Source of the DNA: an uncultured Lachnospiraceae bacterium
GTDB taxonomy: Bacteria; Bacillota; Clostridia; Lachnospirales; Lachnospiraceae
Reading direction: 5' to 3'
Assembly (NCBI GenBank): GCA_947625775.1
Contig: CANQPM010000007.1
Coordinates: forward strand, 62,001 to 126,000
Length of the DNA stretch: 64,000 nucleotides
In this document: positions 50,405 to 59,350 of the stretch, piece by piece
Position numbering within the stretch: the stretch's first letter is position 1
Layout of the letters: every line of letters starts with the position of its first letter
The notes under the pieces: model-generated
What the model was told of the DNA's origin: nothing
The model's input: only the letters and a program-made list of their open reading frames with translations
Database searches by the model: none
Program-made: the position numbers and the translations under genes

Positions 50405-52081
50405 ATGGCTTTTTACCTCAAAAAAACAAAACTCAAAGGGCGGACTTATCTCTCTATCGATGAAAGCTTTTACAGCAGCGAAAAGAAGGGCACGGCACAC
50501 AGATGCTATAAATCCCTCGGCTCCGTGGAAACCTGGCTGGAAAAAGGCCTCGCTAACCCCATCGCACATTTCCAGATGGAAGTAGATGCCCTGAATCAGG
50601 AAAAGGCAGAAACGGGTGTCCGGAAAATCTCTGATATTTCCCCGATCCTCTATCTGGGCTATTTCCCGCTTAAATCAATCCTGGAAAAACTCCATATCAA
50701 AAAATATGTGGATTATTTCAAGCTCACGCATGATTTCCAGTTCGACCTGTATGAACTTCTCTCTTCCCTCATTTTTGCCAGGGCCGTAAACCCCTGCAGC
50801 AAGTACCGCACGTTCCATGAAGTCCTTCCGAACCTGTATGAGCCCGTCCATTATTCTTATGACCAGCTGCTTGACGGACTGTCCTTTATCGGAAATGACT
50901 ACCAGAAATTCGTTGAGATATTTACTGTCCAGACGAAAAAAGTATTCGGCCTAGACACCTCCAAATCCTACTTTGACTGCACTAACTTTTATTTCGAGAT
51001 CGACAGGGAGGACGATTTCCGCCGGAAAGGCCCAAGCAAGGAGAACAGAAAAGAACCCATCGTCGGACTGGGACTCCTGCTGGACCGTAACCAGATCCCG
51101 GTCGGGATGAAAATGTACCCCGGAAATGAATCGGAAAGGCCGGTCCTCAGGGATGTGATCGACCAGCTCAAGGCACAGAACAACATCACCGGAAAAACCA
51201 TCCATGTTGCCGACAAGGGACTCAACTGCGCCCAAAATATCGCTTTCTCAAAGAAAAACGGGGACGGGTATCTTTTTTCAAAATCCGTTAAGGGCCTTCC
51301 GGAAACCGAAAAGACATGGGTACTGCCGGAAGACGGCTGGACAGATGTCAAAGACAAAAAAGGAAAGCTTCTTTACCGCTATAAATCCTGCGTGGATGAA
51401 TTCCCTTATAAAATAGAGCATTGCGGAAAAGAATCCATTGTACATCTGACAGAGAAGCGCCTCCTCACCTATAATCCTTCCCTGGCAGCAAAGAAAAAAT
51501 ATGAGATCTGCCGGCTGGCAGAAAAGGCAAAGGCGCTGACGGTTTCCGGCGCGAAAAAGGCGGAATACGGGGAATCCGGAAAATATGTAAGCTTCACGGA
51601 CAAAACGGGAGAAAAGGCTGTCGTAACCATTAACCAGGACACCATTGAAAAAGACATACAGTTTGCCGGGTATAACCTTCTGGTAACTTCCGAAACAGAA
51701 ATGAGCGATCAGGACATTTACAGTACCTACCATAACCTCTGGCGCATTGAGGAATCCTTTAAGATTATGAAATCCGACCTGGATGCAAGACCGGCATTCT
51801 GTCAAAAAGAAGATACGATAAAAGGGCATTTTTTAGTATGCTACCTGACAGTATTATTAGAGCGTATTTTTCAATTCAAGATACTGGAAAACAAGTATGC
51901 GACGGAGGAAATCTTCCGTTTTCTGAAAGATTTCCGTATTACGAAAGCGGAGACAAAGTACATCAACACGGCAACATCCGGCGACATCATCAATGAACTG
52001 GCCTTAAAACTAAAGCTTCCGCTGACAAACTATTTTCTGACAGAAACGCAGGTCAGATCCATCTTAAACCATAAAATCTGA
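50405..52081 (+). CDS. IS1634-family transposase
   Basis: 558 residues from ATG at 50405 (AAAGGTGG upstream). N-terminal helical region (FPLKSILEKLHIKKYVDYFK), then the DDE catalytic fold: SYFDCTNFYFEI (first aspartate), TGKTIHVADKGLNCAQNIAF (second aspartate), a long beta insertion typical of IS4-superfamily elements, and the C1 helix DIYSTYHNLWRIEESFKIMK, where the glutamate in IEESF is the third acidic residue, followed by a helical tail. Full length with no frameshift, so probably functional. Confidence 0.92.
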   Translation: MAFYLKKTKLKGRTYLSIDESFYSSEKKGTAHRCYKSLGSVETWLEKGLANPIAHFQMEVDALNQEKAETGVRKISDISPILYLGYFPLKSILEKLHIKKYVDYFKLTHDFQFDLYELLSSLIFARAVNPCSKYRTFHEVLPNLYEPVHYSYDQLLDGLSFIGNDYQKFVEIFTVQTKKVFGLDTSKSYFDCTNFYFEIDREDDFRRKGPSKENRKEPIVGLGLLLDRNQIPVGMKMYPGNESERPVLRDVIDQLKAQNNITGKTIHVADKGLNCAQNIAFSKKNGDGYLFSKSVKGLPETEKTWVLPEDGWTDVKDKKGKLLYRYKSCVDEFPYKIEHCGKESIVHLTEKRLLTYNPSLAAKKKYEICRLAEKAKALTVSGAKKAEYGESGKYVSFTDKTGEKAVVTINQDTIEKDIQFAGYNLLVTSETEMSDQDIYSTYHNLWRIEESFKIMKSDLDARPAFCQKEDTIKGHFLVCYLTVLLERIFQFKILENKYATEEIFRFLKDFRITKAETKYINTATSGDIINELALKLKLPLTNYFLTETQVRSILNHKI

Positions 52082-52180
52082 ACCGTTAGAATCTAAAAAG
52101 CTGCTGCAAATCTGAGCTGCAGCGGCTTTCCTTTTTCAATGAGTTAACGCCATTTTTTAATGTCTGATACCAAAGACAGG

Positions 52181-52392
52181 TTATAATATTCCCTTTGCTC
52201 GGCGATGTCAAGGAAATTTTTAAACTTTTTTACCTCTTTTTACCTCTGTTTTTTATTTCCACTAGACAAACTTCACAAGGTCGTCAACGCTTTTTCTCTT
52301 AGGCGCATCAGGAGCTTCGTCCGCATATCCGACTGCGACAAGCGCGGCTACCCTCTGCCCCTCGTCAATGCCAAGTATCTCTGCAACCTTGC
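52181..52392. repeat. 212-bp target duplication, right copy
   Basis: Right copy of 50025-50236. Its version of the trp promoter (TTGACA at 52206-52211, TATTAT at 52183-52188) points leftward into the insertion sequence, antisense to the transposase. Confidence 0.9.
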
Positions 52393-52804
52393 TCTCGTCA
52401 AAAATGCCGAGAATTACAGAGCCGATGCCTTTATCATGCGCCGCAAGGCAGAAGGTCTGTGTGGCAAGTCCCGTGTCAAAAACCTCCCAGCGGTCTTCCT
52501 TGCTGGTCGTGTATGAGCCGTCGCGCTCAAAGCCGCTCCTGCCATGCACGAGCATAACTACGACAAGCGCCGCCGCGCCGTTTATTATGCCTTTATTGTG
52601 CTCAAAACCAAGCACTGCTTCGTCTGCGATTCTGCTCTTTATGGCAGCATCCTCAACTACGACATATCTTGTGACCTGTGTGTTTTTCCATGACGGCGCA
52701 TATGCCGCCGCGCTGATTATCTCCTGCATGAGCTCATGCGGTATCTGCTGGGCTTTAAATTTTCTGATGCTTCTTCTTGTCTCGATACATTTTATTGTTT
52801 CCAT
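52262..52804 (-). CDS. Nitroreductase-family flavoprotein
   Basis: 180 residues from ATG at 52804 with GGAGG upstream; an open upstream extension has no ribosome site. The N-terminal ETRRSIRKFKAQQIPHELMQ (FMN phosphate contacts), AAAYAPSWKNTQVTRYVVVE, and GLATQTFCLAAHDKGIGSVI with the C-terminal KRKSVDDLVKFV are typical of FMN-dependent nitroreductases. Substrate unknown. The gene is complete because the insertion duplicated its 3' end instead of cutting it. It points toward the trp operon but is not part of it. Confidence 0.88.
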   Translation of the reverse strand: METIKCIETRRSIRKFKAQQIPHELMQEIISAAAYAPSWKNTQVTRYVVVEDAAIKSRIADEAVLGFEHNKGIINGAAALVVVMLVHGRSGFERDGSYTTSKEDRWEVFDTGLATQTFCLAAHDKGIGSVILGIFDESKVAEILGIDEGQRVAALVAVGYADEAPDAPKRKSVDDLVKFV

Positions 52805-52980
52805 GATAATTCCTCCATTTCTGATGAGAATAACGCGCCGCCAACATAACGCAAACGGCAGCGCTGACTTTTGGGGTTGCCTGATTGTTTGCATATTTAA
52901 ATTAGCATATTTTAAGTATAACTAATATTTGGAAGAATTGCATTAGTTTTTGAAAGATTATTTAAAATTTCTGACATTTC

Positions 52981-54021
52981 TCATACTTCATACGCCCAAA
53001 TGCTCTTAATCTGCCCTGCAATTTCATCATAAGTCCATCTTTTCATGCTCCTGGCAACGCAGTTTGGATCATTTACCATAAATCCATCCTCATCATACCC
53101 GTAAATCACCACAAAATGCCCCGCCGTAGTAAAATCCCCGCTCCCGACCGCGCATATAATAACGCAGCCCCTGTCAAGCGCCCCCACGATTGAAGCCCGC
53201 GAAAGGCTGGGCTTTGTTATTTTCAGCTTGTGGAACGGCACATTTTCCATTAGCGCCCAAGCTGTCCCTGTTCCTTCCACATAAAAACCATTTTTCATGC
53301 TGTACTCCGCAACCTTATCGGGCGTGCATGACGCGTCCCCCGTCAGATAAAACAGTGCCATCGAAAGGCACGTCGGTCCACAGCCAGCAAGCCCGATGCA
53401 GCTTTCGCCATACGGCTTATAGCCCCACCGCCTGTCCCACTGCAGAAAGAGCGGATATTCCTGCTCTTTCTCGCTGGCAGTAAGCCTTGAAAGCTCGTCT
53501 GCAGGCGGTTCTTTTATATATTCCCGATAATTTGCCGCAAAATCCGACATTTCGGGATTGTTCGCCAATGCCATGAGCAGCTCCTCTGGATATTCGGCTT
53601 CATTTTCTGCAATACGCGCAATCTCATCATTGTCATTGCCCAATTCCTTAAGCCGCTCAACCGCCTCCGCCCTTGTGCGCCTTACAGGCTTTGAAACCTC
53701 TGCTGCTGCAATGCTCTCCGCATAGACATACGCAGACTGTCCATTGCCTCCCGCATTGTCCGCCGCATTATCCAAAAGCTGCTGCCTTTCAGCCTCATAA
53801 ACCGCCTGCGCTCGTTCCAGCGCTGCCTTTACTTCCTCAATCTGCACATTTGTATCTTTGATTTTGAATGCCATCAGCGCAAAGCAGGCTGACACTAAAA
53901 CAAAAAGTATGCGCTTTCTCCGCCTGCGCTTTCGCATTTCGTAAATCCGCTTTTTCTTTCCTCGGCTTTTTATAGTCCTGCTCCTATTAACGTTTTTTCC
54001 GCTGCGTGCCCCTTGCGTCAT
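52981..54021 (-). CDS. Membrane-anchored C39-like cysteine protease
   Basis: 346 residues. A very basic N-terminus (1-37) is followed by one membrane segment ILFVLVSACFALMAF, then a coiled-coil and linker region (60-185). Residues 190-346 form a papain-like C39 domain: PLFLQWDRRWGYKPYG, nucleophile C214 in LAGCGPTCLS, H302 in AGHFVVIYGYD and D318 in VNDPN. With the N-terminus inside, the catalytic domain would face outward, cutting peptides or acting as an amidase on wall material. GGAGG precedes the ATG. A stand-alone gene. Confidence 0.85.
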   Translation of the reverse strand: MTQGARSGKNVNRSRTIKSRGKKKRIYEMRKRRRRKRILFVLVSACFALMAFKIKDTNVQIEEVKAALERAQAVYEAERQQLLDNAADNAGGNGQSAYVYAESIAAAEVSKPVRRTRAEAVERLKELGNDNDEIARIAENEAEYPEELLMALANNPEMSDFAANYREYIKEPPADELSRLTASEKEQEYPLFLQWDRRWGYKPYGESCIGLAGCGPTCLSMALFYLTGDASCTPDKVAEYSMKNGFYVEGTGTAWALMENVPFHKLKITKPSLSRASIVGALDRGCVIICAVGSGDFTTAGHFVVIYGYDEDGFMVNDPNCVARSMKRWTYDEIAGQIKSIWAYEV

Positions 54022-54167
54022 ATTTTCCTCCGTATGAACATAGTCATAAATATGATTAACTGCATAAAATCATTCTTTCATATTTATATCTAAATTAGCT
54101 CTAAAACGCAGGCAATGTCAACGTAAAGCATTATTTTTACTCATATTTGTGCATTTGCAGGCACAGT

Positions 54168-54210
54168 AAAAGGCGCAAAGCATAATGTTCACAACAGCCC
54201 TGCGCCTTAT
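54168..54210 (-). terminator. Terminator after the small coiled-coil gene
   Basis: AAGGCGCA(GGGC) and GCTTTGCGCCTT pair around a long loop; on the minus strand TTTTACTG follows. Confidence 0.65.
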
Positions 54211-54220
54211 ATTAATATTT

Positions 54221-54481
54221 TTATGATATTTTTTGTAATTTTTTGCTGTGCTCAATAAGTACATTCTTTATAACATCAATATCAGCCTGCATCGCATCTA
54301 TTTGCTCTACACCCGTTTGATAGCGTTTATACGTAGAAAGATAACATGATTCAATGTTCTGCAAACGTGGTAAAATATCATTTTCCTGTGTCAATTCAAT
54401 TTTTTTCAGTCTTTCATTTACTGGCTTTAGCTTTTTATCCATCATATCCGATATCGCCAGCAGCAATTCATTATCGCTCAT
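54221..54481 (-). CDS. Small coiled-coil protein of unknown function
   Basis: 86 residues from ATG at 54481, with GGAGGAG upstream. Begins MSDNELLLAISDMMDKKLKP and is almost entirely heptad-like helix (VNERLKKIELTQENDILPRL, IDAMQADIDVIKNVLIEHSK). Similar short proteins are common in Clostridia, without known role. It starts 46 bp after pyrF in the same direction. Confidence 0.75.
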   Translation of the reverse strand: MSDNELLLAISDMMDKKLKPVNERLKKIELTQENDILPRLQNIESCYLSTYKRYQTGVEQIDAMQADIDVIKNVLIEHSKKLQKIS

Positions 54482-54527
54482 ATGCCACTCCTCCCTCAAC
54501 TGTCCGCATACATTCATCAATGCTGCC

Positions 54528-55475
54528 CTATCTCTCGGCACTCTCAAACGCCTGGTTAATATCCTCTATCATATCAATCACAGCCTGCCTTGACGCGTCG
54601 GCAAAATTCAGCGCGCCAAACTTTTCGTACTTTTCATTTTGATACGCGGCGATTATTCCTCTTGACGAATTGATAATCGCCCCCAGACGGCTGTCGTCAA
54701 AGAAATGTATCAAATCCTTGCCCTTGCCGCCCTGAGCACCATATCCAGGCACAAGTATAAACGTCTTTGGCATAAGCCTGCGCAGCACCCGCCCCTGCTC
54801 AGGATAAGTCGCGCCCACCACAGCGCCGACGCTGCTGTAACCGTTTGCGCCCACAAGCTGTTCGCCCCATTCAGCCACCTTCTCGCCTACTATCTCATAG
54901 AGCGGACGCTCCGCGCTGCCATCCTTCACCAGACGATCCTGAAACTCGCCGCTGCTCGGGTTAGAAGTCTTCACCAGAATAAAAATTCCCTTTTTCTCCT
55001 CCCTGCAGACATTTATAAACGGCTGTATGCCGTCGCTTCCAAGATACGGGTTTACCGTCGCAAAATCCTCGCCAAAGCCCGCACAAACGCTGCCGCCCAC
55101 CTTGACACTTCCAAGATGCGCCGCCGCATACGCCTCCGAAGTAGAGCCTATATCCCCGCGCTTTACGTCGCCTATCACAACTAAGCCCTTTTCCTGACAG
55201 TATTCAACCGTCTTTTTGAAAACCATAAGCCCTTCTATTCCAAACTGCTCATACATAGCAATCTGCGGCTTTACTGCAGGTATCAAATCATAGGTCTTGT
55301 CGATAATCTCCTTATTGTAAAGCCATATCGCCTCCGCCGCGCCCTCGAGCGTCTCGCCCCGCTCCTCAAAAGCAAGCTTCTTTATATGCTCTGGCACAAG
55401 CTTCATCGTAGGATCAAGCCCCACCACAATAGGCGCTCCCGTCTTCTTAATCTTATCTATAAGTCTGTCAATCAC
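54528..55475 (-). CDS. pyrF: Orotidine 5'-phosphate decarboxylase (long type)
   Basis: 315 residues. The GTG at 55475 is preferred since GGAGGT lies 7 bases before it; an ATG at 55490 would cover that site. VGLDPTMKLVPEHIKK (the PyrF type 2 start), AVKPQIAMYEQFG, catalytic Lys-Asp cluster VVIGDVKRGDIGSTSEAYA, TVNPYLGSDGIQPFI, ILVKTSNPSSGEFQDR and VPGYGAQGGKG are intact. It removes CO2 from OMP to give UMP. The 315-residue form is the longer of the two common PyrF types. Confidence 0.94.
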   Translation of the reverse strand: MIDRLIDKIKKTGAPIVVGLDPTMKLVPEHIKKLAFEERGETLEGAAEAIWLYNKEIIDKTYDLIPAVKPQIAMYEQFGIEGLMVFKKTVEYCQEKGLVVIGDVKRGDIGSTSEAYAAAHLGSVKVGGSVCAGFGEDFATVNPYLGSDGIQPFINVCREEKKGIFILVKTSNPSSGEFQDRLVKDGSAERPLYEIVGEKVAEWGEQLVGANGYSSVGAVVGATYPEQGRVLRRLMPKTFILVPGYGAQGGKGKDLIHFFDDSRLGAIINSSRGIIAAYQNEKYEKFGALNFADASRQAVIDMIEDINQAFESAER

Positions 55476-55543
55476 CGCACATACCTCCATTCACCACAGC
55501 GCCTTGTGAAACAGCCATTGCCGTAATCAGCCCGCATTTCTTC

Positions 55544-57934
55544 TCACACTACGCTTTTCACAAAGTCCGCGTACTTCTTAATATTTGAAACATTCACATA
55601 CTTCTGCCGCGACTGTCCCGCCTCAATAACAAGCGTAGGCGCCTGCATAACACCGTACTTTATGGCAAGATCCGCGTTTTCCTCAGCGTCAACCACGGTA
55701 TAGTCAATATTTTTCAGATATTCCCTGGCAAGCCTGCAGTTTGGACATGTCTTTGTGGTAAACAGAATAGTCCTCGCCGCAGAGCGTGCGCTGACACGCC
55801 GCTCCTCCGATGCCTTTTTCTCGACAGCCTTTACATTAAGCTTATCATGCGCCGCATAAACCATATTCCCCATCTTGTACTCTGTCCTGTTGGCGTATTC
55901 CTGAAGCTTGCCGTCATTCCAGTTCTGCACTGGTCTGTAGTAACCTGTAATGCGGCTGTAAACCTCCGTTGTCTTTCCGCACTTAGGACACTTCTTCTGC
56001 TCGCCGTTGAGATACCCATGCTCCTTGCATATGGAATATGTCGGCGACAGCGTATAATACGGAAGCTTGTAGTTTTCCGCGATAGTCCTCACAAGCTTTG
56101 CCGCAGCTTTCCAGTCAGGAAGCTTTTCGCCAAGGAACGCATGAAAAACAGTCCCCGAAGTATAGAGCGTCTGCAGCTCGTCCTGCACGTCAAGCGCGTC
56201 AAAAATATCCGTAGTATAATCCACTGGCAGATGCGATGAATTTGTATAGTAAGGCGTATCGCCTTCATTTCCCGCCGTTATAATGTCAGACCACTTCTGC
56301 CTGTCATGCTTTGCAAGCCTGTATGTAGTGCTTTCCGCGGGCGTAGCTTCGAGATTATAGAGGTCGCCGTAAAGCTCCTGATAATCAGACAGCCGCTCGC
56401 GCATATGATTCAGGACTGCCTTGGTAAACTCCTGCGTTTCCTTGTGCGACAAATCCTTTCTAAGCCAAGACGCGTTAAGCCCCGCCTCGTTCATGCCGAT
56501 AAGTCCTATCGTTGAAAAATGGTTGTCAAAGCTGCCAAGGTAACGCTTGGTATATGGGTACAAACCCTCGTCCAAAAGCTTTGATATAACGTTTCTCTTT
56601 ATCTTAAGCGAACGCGCGCTTATATCCATGAGCTTGTCAAGACGCCTGTAAAAGTCCGCCTCGTCTTTTGCCAGATATGCGATGCGCGGCATATTTATCG
56701 TAACCACGCCGACGCTTCCCGTGCTCTCGCCCGAGCCAAAGAAACCACCTGTTTTTTTACGGAGTTCTCTCAAATCAAGCCTTAAACGGCAGCACATGCT
56801 GCGCACGTCAGATGGCTCCATGTCAGAATTTATATAATTTGAAAAATACGGCGTGCCATATTTAGCCGTCATTTCAAATAACAGTCGGTTGTTTTCCGTG
56901 TCCGACCAGTCAAAATCACGTGTTATCGAATATGTAGGAATAGGATACTGGAAGCCTCTGCCGTTTGAGTCGCCCTCAATCATAGTCTCGATAAACGCCT
57001 TGTTTATCATATCCATCTCAGCCTTGCAGTCCTTGTAGCAGAAATCCATCTCCTCGCCGCCCACAATCGCGGGCAGCTCCGCCAAGTCATTCGGCACGGT
57101 CCAGTCAAGCGTGATGTTGCTGAACGGCGCCTGCGTACCCCAGCGGCTCGGCGTATTCACGCCATATATAAACGCCTCAATGCATTTTTTCACTTCATCA
57201 TAAGAAAGCCCGTCAGCCTTTACAAACGGCGCAAGGTATGTATCAAAAGACGAAAACGCCTGCGCGCCCGCCCACTCATTCTGCATTATGCCGAGGAAAT
57301 TGACCATCTGGTTGCAGAGCACGGACAAATGCTTTGCGGGAGCAGATGTTATTTTACCCGTGATGCCGCCAAGCCCTTCCTTTATAAGCTGCTTTAGCGA
57401 CCAGCCCGCGCAGTACCCCGTGAGCATTGACAAATCGTGGATATGTATATCCGCGTTCCTGTGCGCGTTAGCTATCTCCTCGTCATATATCTCAGAAAGC
57501 CAGTAATTTGCCGTGACAGCGCCCGAGTTTGACAAAATCAGACCGCCTACGGAATAAGTCACTGTAGAGTTTTCCTTCACCCTCCAGTCCTCAACCTTGA
57601 CATAGCTGTTTACCACTTCCTTGTAGTCAAGTATCGTGGACTTCATATTGCGCATTTTCTCGCGCTGCTTCCTGTAAAGAATAAACGCCTTGGCTGTGGC
57701 GGCATATCCCGCCTCCTCAAGCACCTTCTCGACGCTGTCCTGAATATCCTCCACATGTACCGCCTCGTCCTTAATCTTGCCCTGAAAATCCGCTGTAACC
57801 CTCAAGGAAAGCAAATCAACCACGTCCTGATTGTACTGTACCTGAGTAGCGTCAAATGCCTTTATAATGGCGCCTCCCACCTTGTCAAGCTTAAAATCCG
57901 CATAGCTGCCGTCTCTTTTAATAACCCTGAACAC
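55544..57934 (-). CDS. nrdD: Anaerobic (class III) ribonucleotide reductase with C-terminal glutaredoxin-like domain
   Basis: 796 residues. Residues 1-95 form an ATP-cone (FRVIKRDGSYADFKLDKVGG). The catalytic barrel follows, with the CxxH..CPKC zinc site near 640-655 and the glycyl radical at G664 in SRITGYYRPVQNW. Residues 721-796 are an added thioredoxin/glutaredoxin-like domain: ILFTTKTCPNCRLAREYL with a CPNC pair and MQAPTLVIEAG with the cis-proline. It makes dNTPs without oxygen and needs an activase (NrdG), which is not in this window. The start is GTG at 57934. A promoter and NrdR-like boxes lie upstream. Confidence 0.93.
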   Translation of the reverse strand: MFRVIKRDGSYADFKLDKVGGAIIKAFDATQVQYNQDVVDLLSLRVTADFQGKIKDEAVHVEDIQDSVEKVLEEAGYAATAKAFILYRKQREKMRNMKSTILDYKEVVNSYVKVEDWRVKENSTVTYSVGGLILSNSGAVTANYWLSEIYDEEIANAHRNADIHIHDLSMLTGYCAGWSLKQLIKEGLGGITGKITSAPAKHLSVLCNQMVNFLGIMQNEWAGAQAFSSFDTYLAPFVKADGLSYDEVKKCIEAFIYGVNTPSRWGTQAPFSNITLDWTVPNDLAELPAIVGGEEMDFCYKDCKAEMDMINKAFIETMIEGDSNGRGFQYPIPTYSITRDFDWSDTENNRLLFEMTAKYGTPYFSNYINSDMEPSDVRSMCCRLRLDLRELRKKTGGFFGSGESTGSVGVVTINMPRIAYLAKDEADFYRRLDKLMDISARSLKIKRNVISKLLDEGLYPYTKRYLGSFDNHFSTIGLIGMNEAGLNASWLRKDLSHKETQEFTKAVLNHMRERLSDYQELYGDLYNLEATPAESTTYRLAKHDRQKWSDIITAGNEGDTPYYTNSSHLPVDYTTDIFDALDVQDELQTLYTSGTVFHAFLGEKLPDWKAAAKLVRTIAENYKLPYYTLSPTYSICKEHGYLNGEQKKCPKCGKTTEVYSRITGYYRPVQNWNDGKLQEYANRTEYKMGNMVYAAHDKLNVKAVEKKASEERRVSARSAARTILFTTKTCPNCRLAREYLKNIDYTVVDAEENADLAIKYGVMQAPTLVIEAGQSRQKYVNVSNIKKYADFVKSVV

Positions 57935-58020
57935 TTAACCTTACCCCTTCCCTATCTGTAAGACTGCCCACGCTGATGCCAAATGGAACAGCTTAAATCT
58001 TATCCAGTCAGCCCTTGTAA

Positions 58021-58080
58021 GCATTTCAGAAAATCTTAGGCTGCATTTTCTGCAGCCTTAAAATTTCCTAACGGTTTAAT
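58021..58080 (-). repeat. Hairpin unit, family 2, copy in the nrdD leader
   Basis: GCATTTCAGAAAATCTTAGG, CTGCA..TGCAG and CCTTAAAATTTCCTAACGGT follow the same design as 4117-4172. Unlike the other copies, it lies upstream of a gene, between the nrdD promoter and start. Confidence 0.6.
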
Positions 58081-58162
58081 AATATCAGATAAAGAACAGT
58101 AAGTCAATCGAACACTACTAAATATCATATGTTCTTTATTAAATAAATACAATATCTTGTAT
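58079..58162 (-). promoter_or_regulatory. nrdD promoter with two NrdR-like boxes
   Basis: TTGACT (58102-58107), 17-base spacer, TATTAT (58079-58084) on the minus strand. Upstream, ATACAATATCTTGTAT (58147-58162) is a near-perfect palindrome matching 13 of 16 of an ACACWATATATWGTGT-type NrdR box, and ACTAAATATCATATGT (58117-58132) matches about 11 of 16; centres are 30 bases apart, close to the usual spacing of NrdR box pairs. NrdR represses ribonucleotide reductase genes when dATP is high. Confidence 0.55.
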
Positions 58163-58230
58163 TTACGCGGTTTTCAGCGTATTTTAACCATAAGCGCCCG
58201 CAAATCCCGTTTTTCATTAAATAACGTTTG

Positions 58231-59289
58231 CTATCTTGTGCTCAGAAAATCCGCCTCGCGCTTTGCGTCAGCATCATCGGGATATGTTGAAATATACTCG
58301 TTCATCATAGTTTTTGCGCTTGCAAAATTCCCCAGTCTCTCATTTACGACAATCAGGTTATATTTAAGCTCCTGAAGATAACCAGTGTCCCCTAATTCCG
58401 CGCCCGCCTCAAAGGCGTCAAGCGCCTCGCTGTATTTCTCCTGCTTCATCAGGCATATCCCAAGGCTGTTGTATATCGCCGCGTCGGGAGGATTTGCCCC
58501 CAGATAAGTCTGGTACACTACCGCCGCATAATTCATATCTCCAAGCTGCTCATACGTCTTTCCGAGTATCAGCGAGGTTTCCGCGCTGCTGCCATTCAAC
58601 GAGGAATCCAAATAAATACGCGCGTTATCATAATCCTCAAGATAGTAATATATCATACCCTTCTCGCTGTCTTTCAGACTTTTCTCCTTATTTTCCATCA
58701 GCTCGCTCAGGTAAACCTTGCCCTCCTCAGTATAGCCCGCCGCCTGCATTTCCGCATACGCGTCAATCACAAGTTCAAGGTTATCTGGCTCAAGGGAAAA
58801 TGCCTTCTCAAAATCAGCTATGGCATCCTCGTACCGATTTTCCTTTAAAAAAACACATGCTCTTAAATAGTAGGCGTCAACCTCCTTCTTTCTAAGCCCG
58901 ATTATCGCCGTGTATATCTGCTCCGCATCACTGTACTCGCCAAGCTTCATATGCGCCGCCGCAAGATAATAATTTGTGTCATATTCAAGCTGGGTAAGTC
59001 CTCCGCCCGCATATGAGAGAGACGTTAAAAACGCGTTTTTAGCCTCCTCATAATTGCCAAGCCCCATGTATGCGAGTCCCTCTCCTCTGTACAAAAGCTG
59101 ATTATCCTCCTTATAGACAATCGCCGCCTCAAAGCTTTCAAGCGCCGTCTGATAATCATACTGCTCCAAAAGCTCCATTCCCTTTAAAATATTGGTGTTT
59201 TCCACCTTTTTCCCGCAGCCCGAAAGCATCACTGAAAATAAAGCCGCCATTGCGAATGTCGCAACACATGTTATTTTTTTATGCCGCAT
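58231..59289 (-). CDS. Tetratricopeptide-repeat lipoprotein
   Basis: 352 residues. Lipoprotein signal MRHKKITCVATFAMAALFSV ending MLSGCGKK. The rest is a run of about eight TPR units (GMELLEQYDYQTALESFEAA, GEGLAYMGLGNYEEAKNAFL, GICLMKQEKYSEALDAFEAG) up to the C-terminus. Likely a surface scaffold for protein contacts; no enzymatic domain. It is 61 bp downstream of the UDP-glucose dehydrogenase gene in the same direction, but no functional link is obvious. Confidence 0.88.
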   Translation of the reverse strand: MRHKKITCVATFAMAALFSVMLSGCGKKVENTNILKGMELLEQYDYQTALESFEAAIVYKEDNQLLYRGEGLAYMGLGNYEEAKNAFLTSLSYAGGGLTQLEYDTNYYLAAAHMKLGEYSDAEQIYTAIIGLRKKEVDAYYLRACVFLKENRYEDAIADFEKAFSLEPDNLELVIDAYAEMQAAGYTEEGKVYLSELMENKEKSLKDSEKGMIYYYLEDYDNARIYLDSSLNGSSAETSLILGKTYEQLGDMNYAAVVYQTYLGANPPDAAIYNSLGICLMKQEKYSEALDAFEAGAELGDTGYLQELKYNLIVVNERLGNFASAKTMMNEYISTYPDDADAKREADFLSTR

Positions 59290-59350
59290 AATTAAACCTC
59301 ATTTTTTCAATCCAATGCTTAAACATGAAACTTAGAAATTCTCAAATGCC

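Larger units (their letters stand above)
50237..52180 (+). mobile_element. IS1634-like insertion sequence (1944 bp)
   Basis: Ends are imperfect 13-bp inverted repeats: CCCGTCTTTGGTA at the left and CCTGTCTTTGGTA (complement) at the right. One transposase gene fills most of it. It is flanked by a 212-bp direct duplication. Sequence such as GTTAACGCCAT occurs inside both ends in direct orientation. A hairpin CTGCTGCAAATC/GAGCTGCAGC lies just after the transposase (52099-52128). Confidence 0.92.

Noticed and set aside
55496-55550. Full extra copy of the 37727 hairpin block
   Set aside because: Only a partial match (CAGCCATTGC and TTTCTTCTCAC) with no clear stem; noted as a possible relative.
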